Under the pieces are notes generated by a model. It worked only from the letters and a program-made list of their open reading frames with translations. It made no database searches and had not been told where the DNA came from. The position numbers and the translations under genes were made by a program. A DNA stretch of 64,000 bases from JBCBSZ01 sp039818945 (GTDB lineage: Bacteria; Actinomycetota; Acidimicrobiia; Acidimicrobiales; Poriferisodalaceae), in NCBI GenBank assembly GCA_039818945.1, contig JBCBSZ010000004.1, forward strand, positions 1-64,000. Direction: 5' to 3'. Positions within the stretch are counted from its first letter, which is position 1. Every line of letters starts with the position of its first letter. Shown here piece after piece: positions 53,573-61,558 of the stretch.

Positions 53573-56125
53573 GTGAACGAGATCATCTTCTTCCTATTGC
53601 TGGGCTTCGGGTTGGGCTCCCTGTACGCCCTGCTCGGCGCCGGCCTGGTGGTCGTCTACAAGGGCTCCGGCGTCATCAACTTCGCCCATGGCGCCTTCGC
53701 CATGTACGGCATGTTCACCTTCGACACGGCGTGGAACCGGGGTGAGCTGTTCCTGCCCTGGGTCGACATCCTTCCGACCCACACCGTCAACCTGCCCGTG
53801 CGGATCACGCTCGACAGCGACGGCACCTGGCCGATGGTGCCGTCGATCATCCTGGCGCTCGCCATGGCCGCGCTGATCGGCTTCCTCGCCCACTACCTGG
53901 TGTTCCGACCACTCCGGAACGCAGCGCCGCTGGGCAAGGTCGTGGCCGCCCTCGGCATCGCCCTGTACCTCCAGGGTGTGGCGCTCGTGAACTTCGGCAA
54001 CTCGTTCCCCGTGCCGAAGTCGGTGGTGCCCGACGATCCCATCGAGAACTTCCTCGGACTCGGACGGGCGTTCCCCCGCAACACCGTCTACGCCTTCGCC
54101 TTCGCCGTGTTCCTCGGCGTCGTCCTCTGGGCGATCTACCGGTTCACTCGCTTCGGACTCGCGACCCGTGCCGCAGCCGGCAACGAGAAGGGCGCGCTCC
54201 TCCTCGGCTACAACCCGCAGTCGCTCGCCGCGGTCAACTGGGTCGGTGCCTCCGTCATCGCCACGGCCGCCGCGATCATCGTCGGCCCCCTGCAGGGCGC
54301 CATCACCCCGATCGGCCTCACCGCCCTCGTCGTGCCGGCCCTGGCGGCCGCATTGATCGGCGGGCTCACGTCCGTGCCGCTGGCGGTCGCCGGAGGCCTG
54401 GGGCTCGGAGCGGTCCAGACGCTCTTCCAGAACGAGCTCGACTGGTTCCCGCTCGTCATCCAGAACGGCGTGCGCGACGCCATCCCGCTCCTGGTGATCG
54501 TGGCCGTGCTGTTCCTGCGAGGGAAGTCGCTGCCGTCCCGGGGCGCCGTGGAGGAGAAGCGCCTGCCGCTGTCACCGAAGCCGGTGCGGGTCTTCGAGCA
54601 CGCGCTCGCGTGGACCGCGGTGGTCACCTTCTTCGCGTTCCTCTTCGAGAACTCCGGTCAGCTGACGATCTTCTCCAACGCGATCCAGACGGCGCTGGTG
54701 TTCATGATCATCATGCTGTCGATGGTCGTGCTCACCGGCTACGTCGGCCAGATCTCGCTGGCGCAGATGTCGCTCAGCGGCGTCGCCGCCTTCGTGATGG
54801 CTCGCATGATGGCGGACGGCGAGCCACGGGGCTCCAACCTGGTCCCCGTCGAGGGGCCGGGCTTCCCGTGGCCGATCGCCGCCACCATCGGCGTCATCGC
54901 TGCGATCGTCGTAGGGCTGCTCCTCGGACTCCCAGCCCTGCGGATCCGTGGTGTCCAGCTGGCGGTCGTCACGATCGCCGCGGCCATCGCCATCCAGTCG
55001 CTGTTCCTGGAGAACGAGGAGATCACGCAGCTCCGCGCCGGCGTCCCGGCCTTCACCAAGACCCCGACCTTCTTCGGCATCGACATCGGTGCCCGGAGCG
55101 TCCGACAACAGAACGAGAACCCGGCGTTCGCCATCTTCGCCGTCATCGTCCTGTGCCTGGTGGCCTTCATGGTGGCCAACATCAGACGGACCGGGACCGG
55201 TCGCCGGTTCCTGGCGGTGCGGGCCAACGAGGGCGCCGCCTCGGCCGCCGGGATCAACGTCGCCAAGACGAAGCTGTTGGCCTTCGGCATCAGCGCCAGC
55301 ATCGCCGGCGTCGGCGGTGTGATGCTCGCCTTCAAGCAGGTCGAGGTCTCCTCGGCCAACTTCCCCTACCTGGCCAGCCTCACGGTCCTCGCGTTCGCCT
55401 ACCTCGGCGGTGTGACCTCGATCAACGGTGGCATCGTGGCCGGTGCGTTGGTCGCCGGGTCGATCGTGCCGACCGTGTCGAACTACTACTTCCACGACGC
55501 GAACCTCAACCAGTACCTCGGCGTGCTCGGTGGTCTCGGCCTGATCGTGACCGCCATCATCCACCCGGAGGGCATCGCGCCCTTCTTCCAGGGGATCATG
55601 CGGGTCTTCGGGAACTGGCTGATGCGCATCATCCCCGGTGCGAAGACGATCGGGGCCGCGTACCGGACCGACAAGGCCGTGCCCGCCGGACTCGGCATGG
55701 TGGCGATCGCCTTGGGCTTCGGTCTCGCGGTGTTCCACCTGCCCATCGTCGACTCGGTGCTCGGCCGGATCGCCATCTACGCCGTGGTGTCGCTCGTCCT
55801 GGTCGCGCTGCTGGCCATCGCCCTCGGCGGGCTCAACCCGAGCCTCGGTGACGTCGGTGGCGAGGCGGTCCTGTGGGCGAAGCGGTACGGGCCCGTGGCC
55901 CTCACCGGGTACGTCCTCGGTTGGATCGTGTGGCCGCTGCGGGTCGATTCCTACTCGATGCTGTGGATGCCGTTGCTCGGCGCCGGGCTCGCGCTCTTCA
56001 TCCGCTCCCTGGTGCTCCGGATCCGCGGCGGCGGCCACGGGCACGAGCACGCGCCGCCACCGGCACCGCCGCCCGCCGACTCCGTCGCCGACGAGGCCGC
56101 CCGTCCCATGGAGACCGCATCATGA
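53573..56125 (+). CDS. Fused LivH-LivM permease with extra C-terminal membrane domain
   Basis: An 850-residue membrane protein that joins both permease subunits of a branched-chain amino acid importer. Residues about 1-320 are LivH-like (VVVYKGSGVINFAHGAFAMY; RAAAGNEKGALLLGYNPQSL). Residues about 360-680 are LivM-like (VLTGYVGQISLAQMSLSGVA; AVRANEGAASAAGINVAKTK). Residues about 690-825 add roughly four more helices seen in neither subunit, and the tail is His/Pro-rich (GGGHGHEHAPPPAPPP). GTG start with GGGGAG seven bases upstream. One chain should supply both halves of the pore to LivG and LivF. Confidence 0.88.
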   Translation: MNEIIFFLLLGFGLGSLYALLGAGLVVVYKGSGVINFAHGAFAMYGMFTFDTAWNRGELFLPWVDILPTHTVNLPVRITLDSDGTWPMVPSIILALAMAALIGFLAHYLVFRPLRNAAPLGKVVAALGIALYLQGVALVNFGNSFPVPKSVVPDDPIENFLGLGRAFPRNTVYAFAFAVFLGVVLWAIYRFTRFGLATRAAAGNEKGALLLGYNPQSLAAVNWVGASVIATAAAIIVGPLQGAITPIGLTALVVPALAAALIGGLTSVPLAVAGGLGLGAVQTLFQNELDWFPLVIQNGVRDAIPLLVIVAVLFLRGKSLPSRGAVEEKRLPLSPKPVRVFEHALAWTAVVTFFAFLFENSGQLTIFSNAIQTALVFMIIMLSMVVLTGYVGQISLAQMSLSGVAAFVMARMMADGEPRGSNLVPVEGPGFPWPIAATIGVIAAIVVGLLLGLPALRIRGVQLAVVTIAAAIAIQSLFLENEEITQLRAGVPAFTKTPTFFGIDIGARSVRQQNENPAFAIFAVIVLCLVAFMVANIRRTGTGRRFLAVRANEGAASAAGINVAKTKLLAFGISASIAGVGGVMLAFKQVEVSSANFPYLASLTVLAFAYLGGVTSINGGIVAGALVAGSIVPTVSNYYFHDANLNQYLGVLGGLGLIVTAIIHPEGIAPFFQGIMRVFGNWLMRIIPGAKTIGAAYRTDKAVPAGLGMVAIALGFGLAVFHLPIVDSVLGRIAIYAVVSLVLVALLAIALGGLNPSLGDVGGEAVLWAKRYGPVALTGYVLGWIVWPLRVDSYSMLWMPLLGAGLALFIRSLVLRIRGGGHGHEHAPPPAPPPADSVADEAARPMETAS

Positions 56126-56943
56126 GTCTGCTCGAAGCGAGAGCGATGACCGTCAGCTACGGCGGTCTCCACGCGAACGACAGCGTCGACCTCGACGTCG
56201 AGGAGGGCAAGCTTGTCGGACTCATCGGGCCCAACGGCGCGGGGAAGACCACGTTCATCGATGCGATCACCGGGTTCACCCCCGTCTCCGCCGGGTCGGT
56301 GAGCTTCGCCGGGGTCGATCTGGCCGGCCTGACGCCCGACCGTCGGGCGCACCTCGGCCTCAGCCGCACCTTCCAGTCGCTGGAGCTGTTCGAGGACCTG
56401 TCGGTCCGCGACAACCTGCTCGCCGCGGCGGAGCCGTCGAAGTGGTACTCCTTCCTCGTCGACATCTTCCGACCGGGTCAGCTCGAGAAGCCCTTCCACG
56501 AGCAGGTCGACTGGGCGATGGACGTCCTGAACCTCGGCGAGTTCGCCGACCGGCTGCCCAGCGACCTCAGCCACGGTCAGCGCAAGCTCGTGGGCGTGGC
56601 CCGGGCGCTCGCCGCCAAGCCCAAGCTGGTGTTGCTCGACGAGCCTGCGGCGGGACTCGACACGGCCGAGAGCCAGCTGCTGGGCAGCCACCTCCGCGAC
56701 TTCCTCGATCAGGGCATCTCGGTGTTCCTGATCGACCACGACATGGGCCTCGTGCTCAACGTCTGCGACTACATCTACGTGCTCGACTTCGGGCGGATCA
56801 TCGCCCACGGCACACCGGCGGAGATCCGCAACGATCCGGACGTGATCGCCGCCTACCTGGGCGAGTCCGCCGGTGAGGCGCAGGCTCGCGAGGGTGCCGC
56901 CGTCGCCGGGCTGGGGAACGAGGGGAGTGGCGCTGATGCCTGA
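56122..56943 (+). CDS. livG: Liv importer ATPase LivG
   Basis: Cytosolic ATPase, 273 residues, with Walker A GPNGAGKTTFID (about 34-45), the LivG block RTFQSLELFEDLSVRDNLL, signature LSHGQRKLVGVARAL, Walker B LVLLDEPAAGLD and His switch IDHDMGLV. The C-terminus has the LivG-type AYLGE element followed by a short Ala/Gly tail. The ATG overlaps the fused permease stop. It is paired with LivF downstream. Confidence 0.93.
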   Translation: MSLLEARAMTVSYGGLHANDSVDLDVEEGKLVGLIGPNGAGKTTFIDAITGFTPVSAGSVSFAGVDLAGLTPDRRAHLGLSRTFQSLELFEDLSVRDNLLAAAEPSKWYSFLVDIFRPGQLEKPFHEQVDWAMDVLNLGEFADRLPSDLSHGQRKLVGVARALAAKPKLVLLDEPAAGLDTAESQLLGSHLRDFLDQGISVFLIDHDMGLVLNVCDYIYVLDFGRIIAHGTPAEIRNDPDVIAAYLGESAGEAQAREGAAVAGLGNEGSGADA

Positions 56944-57664
56944 CCGTCTGATCGACATCCAGGGCCTGCACGCCGGCTACGGCGGCATCGCGGTCGTCCG
57001 CGATCTGGACCTCCACGTCGACGCCGGCGAGGTCGTGGCCTTGCTCGGGCCGAACGGCGCGGGGAAGACGACCACGCTGTTGACGATCTCCGGCCTGCTC
57101 CGATCCATCGAGGGGACCGTCACCGTGATCGGCGAGGAGGTCAGCGGCGACAAGCCCTACCAGATCCCGCGACGCGGGCTCGCCCACGTGGCCGAGGACC
57201 GTTCGCTGTTCTTCGACCTGACGGTCGACGAGAACATCCGGCTCGGCCTCACCGGCGACAAGGCCTCACGCAAGGCCGCCTACGACCGGGCGATGGAACT
57301 GCTGCCCGCGCTCAGTCCCCTCGGCGGTCGTCTGGCCGGGTTGCTCTCCGGTGGCGAGCAGCAGATGCTGGCCATGGCCCGGGCACTGGTCTCGCAGCCG
57401 AAGTGCCTCCTCGTCGACGAGATGAGCCTCGGCCTCGCACCGATCATCGTCGAGCGGCTGCTGCCGATCGTGCGCGACATCGCCGACCAGGCGGGCATCG
57501 GGGTGCTCGTCGTCGAGCAGCACGTCCACATGGCTCTGGAGGTCGCCGACCGGGCGTACGTCCTGAACCATGGCGAGCTCATGATGTCGGGCACCGCAGC
57601 CGAGCTGATGGAGCGTCGTGACCTCCTCGAGGCGAGCTACCTGGGCGACGCCGCGCTGCACTGA
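56936..57664 (+). CDS. livF: Liv importer ATPase LivF
   Basis: Second ATPase, 242 residues, with Walker A GPNGAGKTTTLLT (about 38-50), LivF-type HVAEDRSLFFDLTVDENIRL, signature LSGGEQQMLAMARAL, Walker B CLLVDEMSLGLAP and switch VEQHVHMAL. The final SYLGDAALH is the normal LivF end. The start lies eight bases inside livG. It probably serves both fused permeases of the operon. Confidence 0.93.
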   Translation: MPDRLIDIQGLHAGYGGIAVVRDLDLHVDAGEVVALLGPNGAGKTTTLLTISGLLRSIEGTVTVIGEEVSGDKPYQIPRRGLAHVAEDRSLFFDLTVDENIRLGLTGDKASRKAAYDRAMELLPALSPLGGRLAGLLSGGEQQMLAMARALVSQPKCLLVDEMSLGLAPIIVERLLPIVRDIADQAGIGVLVVEQHVHMALEVADRAYVLNHGELMMSGTAAELMERRDLLEASYLGDAALH

Positions 57665-57694
57665 GCTCGGGGCCTCCGGACCCCCACCGCGACC

Positions 57695-59722
57695 ATGACG
57701 ACCCCCCTCCTGTTCGCACTCCTCGGCGTCGGTGTCGGCGCGATGTACGCCGCGCTCGCCGTCGGCGTGATCGTGGCGTACCGGGGGAGCGGCGTCGTCA
57801 ACTTCGCCCTCGGGGCGATGGCGATGTTCCCGGCGGTCGTCTACGCCGAGCTCCGGACGAGCGGCGATCTGCTCCTGCCCGTCGTCGTGCTCCCCAACCG
57901 GGTGGCGCTCGGCGATCCGCTCGGCTTCTGGCCGGCCGCGGTGCTGGCCATCGCCATGGGCATGCTGATCACGACCGTCGCGTACGTCGTCGTGATCCGG
58001 CCGTTGCGGGACAGCCCGGCGCTGACGATGGTCATCGCCACCGTCGGCCTCACGATCGTCCTGCAGGGTCTCGCGGTGAAGAGCTTCGGGACGGCCACCG
58101 TGCGGACGCCACCGATCCTGCCCGACGACGTCATCGACCTGTTCGGCCGGCGTGTCCCCGTCGATCGCTTCTGGTTGGCCGGCGTGGTGGTCGTCCTCGG
58201 GCTCGCCATGGCCGCCTTCTACCGGTACGCCCGCTTCGGCATCGCGACCCGCGCTGCAGCGAGCAACGAGAAGGGCGCCATCCTGCTCGGGTACAACGCT
58301 GCTCGCATCGGGCTGATCAACTGGTTGATCGCCTCGGTCCTCACCAGCTCCGTGGGGATCCTCCTGACGCCGGTGAGCGGGGTGAACCCGTTCAACTACA
58401 GCCTGATGGTGATCCCCGCCCTCGGCGCCGCGCTCGCGGCCCGGTTGCGGTCGTTGAGCGTCGCGGTGGCGTTCGGCATCGCCACCGGGGCATTCCAGGC
58501 CCTGGCCGTCCACCTCGTCGCCCAGCGCCAGGTCCCGGCGTTCTTCCAGGGCGGGCTCGATGCGCTGGTGCCGTTCCTCGTCATCGTCGTGTCGCTCATC
58601 GTCGTCGGCAAGACCCTGCCGACGAGAGGCACCATCGTGGAGCACCGCTTCGTCGACGCTTCGGCGTCTCGCTACTCCGCTGCGGTCTGGGTGCTGGGCG
58701 GCGGAGGCGCGCTCGCCCTCATGCTCTTCGCCGGTCCGGTGATCCGGCTCGGTGCCATCCAGAGTCTCTTCGTGATCACGATCCTGCTCTCGATCGTGGT
58801 GCTGACGGGCTTCATCGGTCAGGTCTCGCTCGCGCAGCTCGCCTTCGCCGGGTACGCCGCGTTCCTGCTCTCGCTCTTCGACCAGCGGTGGGACGTCCCC
58901 TTCCCGCTCAGTCCGCTCATGGCGATCGCTGTCACGACGATCACGGGCACCTTGATCGGCATCCCAGCGCTGCGCATCCGCGGCATCCAGTTCGCCATCG
59001 TGACCTTCGCTGCGGCCCTGGTGTTCGAGCGCGTCGTCTTCCGGAGCCCGGTGTTGACCGGCGCCGGTGGGATCGCGACGGTCGACCCGCCCGAGATCTT
59101 CGGTGTCGGCATCGGGATCCTCCACGACGGTCCGTTCCCGGAACGCACCTTCGGCGTGTTGATGGTGTTCTTCACGCTCGGCTGCATGTTCATGGTGGTT
59201 CGGCTCCGCAACGGGTCGATCGGTCGGCGGTTCCTCGCCGTGCGGATCAACGAGCCCGCGGCCGCTGCTGCGGGCATCAACGTGCCCCGCACGAAGCTCC
59301 TGGCCGCAGCCATCGCGTCGTTCCTCGCCGGAGTGGCGGGCGTGATGTTCGCGTACAAGAGCATCGACTTCACCCCGGCAGGTCTGGAAGCCGAGACCGG
59401 GCTGGAGCTCCTCGCGCTCGCGTACCTCGGAGGGATCGGATCGGTGACCGGCGCCGTCATCGGCGGCTTGATCGCGCCGTCTGGTCTCGTCATCGTCGCC
59501 CTGACCTCGGGCGCACCGTCGGAGAACCAGTTCCTGTTCACGGGCATCGCGCTGCTCGTCGTGGCCGTCCGCTTCCCCGCGGGTCTCGTCGGCGTCGGTC
59601 CGTGGGCTCGGGAGCGTTGGCGACGATGGCAGGCCACCCGCGAGGCGTCGGCCGTCCGCTTCGATGCCGACGAGCCCGGTTCGCTGCAGGTCGTCGAGGA
59701 GGAGGAGGTCGCGCTCCGCTGA
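57695..59722 (+). CDS. Second fused LivH-LivM permease
   Basis: A 675-residue fusion permease. Residues about 1-310 are LivH-like (VIVAYRGSGVVNFALGAMAM; RAAASNEKGAILLGYNAARI). Residues about 340-640 are LivM-like (VLTGFIGQVSLAQLAFAGYA; AVRINEPAAAAAGINVPRTK). It lacks the extra membrane domain of the first fusion and ends in an acidic tail. It starts 30 bases after livF without a strong Shine-Dalgarno. It may form a second pore that shares the same ATPases, or act with another binding protein; the two fusions look clearly diverged. Confidence 0.87.
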   Translation: MTTPLLFALLGVGVGAMYAALAVGVIVAYRGSGVVNFALGAMAMFPAVVYAELRTSGDLLLPVVVLPNRVALGDPLGFWPAAVLAIAMGMLITTVAYVVVIRPLRDSPALTMVIATVGLTIVLQGLAVKSFGTATVRTPPILPDDVIDLFGRRVPVDRFWLAGVVVVLGLAMAAFYRYARFGIATRAAASNEKGAILLGYNAARIGLINWLIASVLTSSVGILLTPVSGVNPFNYSLMVIPALGAALAARLRSLSVAVAFGIATGAFQALAVHLVAQRQVPAFFQGGLDALVPFLVIVVSLIVVGKTLPTRGTIVEHRFVDASASRYSAAVWVLGGGGALALMLFAGPVIRLGAIQSLFVITILLSIVVLTGFIGQVSLAQLAFAGYAAFLLSLFDQRWDVPFPLSPLMAIAVTTITGTLIGIPALRIRGIQFAIVTFAAALVFERVVFRSPVLTGAGGIATVDPPEIFGVGIGILHDGPFPERTFGVLMVFFTLGCMFMVVRLRNGSIGRRFLAVRINEPAAAAAGINVPRTKLLAAAIASFLAGVAGVMFAYKSIDFTPAGLEAETGLELLALAYLGGIGSVTGAVIGGLIAPSGLVIVALTSGAPSENQFLFTGIALLVVAVRFPAGLVGVGPWARERWRRWQATREASAVRFDADEPGSLQVVEEEEVALR

Positions 59723-59741
59723 GGACGGGCGTCGGTCCCGC

Positions 59742-60245
59742 TCAGACCTGGGTGCGGGTGGCTCCGGCGTCGGAACCGGCGAACATCGCCTCGCTGTCGA
59801 ACCCCATGCGGTGGTCGGGGGCGATCTCGATGACGACCCGGCCCGGCGAGTCGAGGTGGCGAACGAACGCCGCCTGCTGGTCGGCGCTGTCGGGCCGGAC
59901 GCGGGCGGCCAGCGCGGGGTAGAACCACGCCGCGGTCTCGGCGTCGTCGTGGACCGTGGCCGTGCCCTGGTAGGTGAGGCTCTGGCTGATGCCGATGTCG
60001 GTGCCCCGCGACGAGATGGCGACCGCGACGCGGGGACGCGCCTCGATCGACGCGATCCGCTTGCGGCGGCGGGTGGCGGTCAGCCAGAACCGGCCCTCGT
60101 GGACGACGAAGTTCATGACCACCCCGGTCGGCGCGCCCGAGTCCGTCGTCCACATGAGGACGCACTCGGTCTGGGTGTCGAGCAGGACCCGCTCGCGCTC
60201 GTCGCTGAGCGTGAAGACGCTGACGTCCTCGTAGTCGTCGGCCAT
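59742..60245 (-). CDS. Pyridoxamine-5'-phosphate-oxidase-fold protein
   Basis: A 167-residue protein of the split beta-barrel flavin (FMN or F420) binding fold. It begins with a helix and the barrel strands CVLMWTTDSGAPTGVVMNFV, FWLTATRRRKRIASIEARPR and VAVAISSRG, the usual order in this family, with a basic phosphate-binding stretch RRRKR. Actinobacterial members reduce diverse small molecules. AGGAGG lies six bases before the ATG. It follows the P450 gene by 13 bases on the same strand, so a shared pathway is likely. Confidence 0.82.
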   Translation of the reverse strand: MADDYEDVSVFTLSDERERVLLDTQTECVLMWTTDSGAPTGVVMNFVVHEGRFWLTATRRRKRIASIEARPRVAVAISSRGTDIGISQSLTYQGTATVHDDAETAAWFYPALAARVRPDSADQQAAFVRHLDSPGRVVIEIAPDHRMGFDSEAMFAGSDAGATRTQV

Positions 60246-60258
60246 GGGTGCCTCCTGG

Positions 60259-61470
60259 TCAGTCGTGGTGGATGGGCAGCGACGCCAGCGACCGCATCGA
60301 GCGGCGCAGGACCGGCCCGGTCTGATCGGGGTCGGCGAAGCGGGGGTTCGGGAAGCGGTCGAGGATCCGCATCGTGCACTCGACCGCCTCGGCCCGGGCC
60401 AGCTGGTAGCCGAGGCAGAAGTGCTTGCCGACGCCGAAGCCGAGGTGGCCGTGACGTCCCGGATCGGCCGACCTGTTGCGGCGTTCGATGCCGAGGTGGA
60501 GGTCGTCGCGGTCGAGGCGGAACTCGTCCGGCGCGGCGAAGACCTCCGGGTCGCGGTTGGCCGCACCGATCAGTGCCCGGATCCGGGCGCCGACCGGCAG
60601 CGTCGTGCCGTACCACTCGACCTCGCGGGTGGTGAAGCGATCCTCGGCGATGACCGGCGCGTCGAGCCGCATCGTCTCGCTGAACGCCGCCTGGAGCCGA
60701 GCCGGCTCGTCGAGGACGGTCCCGAGGACGGCCGGGTCGCGCAGCAGGTTCCACCACAGGTTGCCGATGGCCTTGTCGGTGGTCTCGCCGCCGGCGATGA
60801 ACAGCAGGCCCACGAACGCACGGACCTCGTCGAGGTCGAGGCGTCGCCCCTCGGACTCGGCTCGGGCGATCTTGGCGATGAGGTCCTGGCGGGCCTCGTC
60901 GTCGACGTCGTCGAGCAGTGGGGCGATGTGCGAGCACAACGCGCCGTGCGCCGCCCGACCCCGCTCGCGGAGCTCGGGGATCGGGGCGAGGCCGGCCATG
61001 ATGTCCTTCACCCACCCGTGGAAGGTGGCCTGATCGCCGTCGAAGCCCAGCATCGCGACGATCAGGTTGACCGGCAGCCAGGTCGAGACGTCACAGACCA
61101 GGTCGAAGCCGCCGTCGCCGGGAAGCGCATCGAGCAGCTCGTCGATCGCCCGGTGCAGGGTCGGCATCCAGCCCTCCAGGCGGGAGCCGACGAAGTCCGG
61201 AGCGACGGCGCTGCGCCGCCAGACGTGCTCGGGCCCGTCCATCTGGATGAGCGTCTCGCCGAGCACCGCGCCGGTCGCTCCGGCGTAGGTCGCTGCGGAG
61301 TAGGCCTCGTGGTCGGTCAGGACGGCCGCGACGTCGGCGTAGCGCGACACGACCCAGCATCCACCGACCTCGTCGTGGTGGATCGGGTGCTCGTCGCGGA
61401 GCAGCCGCCAGACGCGCGCCGGATCCCGGCGGTACGCCTCTGAGCTGAGCAGGTCCACGGCGACGGTCAC
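60259..61470 (-). CDS. Cytochrome P450
   Basis: A 403-residue soluble heme monooxygenase. The I-helix oxygen-binding motif is IAGGETTD, the K-helix ExxR is ETMR, and the heme loop is FGVGKHFCLGYQLA with Cys as axial ligand. The closest general type is the bacterial CYP107/CYP125-like class I group; the substrate (lipid, terpene or xenobiotic) is unknown. No ferredoxin is adjacent. The GTG start follows a TAGGCT box by six bases. It is transcribed divergently from the PEP-utilising-type gene. Confidence 0.93.
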   Translation of the reverse strand: MTVAVDLLSSEAYRRDPARVWRLLRDEHPIHHDEVGGCWVVSRYADVAAVLTDHEAYSAATYAGATGAVLGETLIQMDGPEHVWRRSAVAPDFVGSRLEGWMPTLHRAIDELLDALPGDGGFDLVCDVSTWLPVNLIVAMLGFDGDQATFHGWVKDIMAGLAPIPELRERGRAAHGALCSHIAPLLDDVDDEARQDLIAKIARAESEGRRLDLDEVRAFVGLLFIAGGETTDKAIGNLWWNLLRDPAVLGTVLDEPARLQAAFSETMRLDAPVIAEDRFTTREVEWYGTTLPVGARIRALIGAANRDPEVFAAPDEFRLDRDDLHLGIERRNRSADPGRHGHLGFGVGKHFCLGYQLARAEAVECTMRILDRFPNPRFADPDQTGPVLRRSMRSLASLPIHHD

Positions 61471-61476
61471 GAGCCG

Positions 61477-61482
61477 AGCCTA
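61477..61482 (-). promoter_or_regulatory. Predicted -10 box for leaderless P450 mRNA
   Basis: On the minus strand TAGGCT ends six bases before the P450 GTG. Confidence 0.45.
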
Positions 61483-61519
61483 GTGAGTGACCGATGTCAT
61501 AGCGCGAGGCGGCGCGTCG

Positions 61520-61525
61520 TAGGCT
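61520..61525 (+). promoter_or_regulatory. Predicted -10 box of the PEP-utilising-type gene
   Basis: TAGGCT lies 33 bases before the TTG start, giving a short leader that carries AGAGGGG. The same hexamer serves the divergent P450 gene. Confidence 0.4.
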
Positions 61526-61538
61526 GACTCGCCGAGTC
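61526..61538. promoter_or_regulatory. Inverted repeat GACTCG-C-CGAGTC at the divergent promoter
   Basis: A perfect six-base dyad begins right after the TAGGCT box, at the expected transcription start, where a repressor would block initiation. It uses the same half-site bases as the fabD palindrome but in the opposite order. Confidence 0.35.
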
Positions 61539-61558
61539 GAGACGAGAGGGGCGTTGCC

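Noticed and set aside
53568..53576. Two-codon frame ATG-ACG-TGA overlapping the fused permease start
   Set aside because: The spacing to the GGGGAG site suits the GTG better, and such a minimal frame arises easily by chance.
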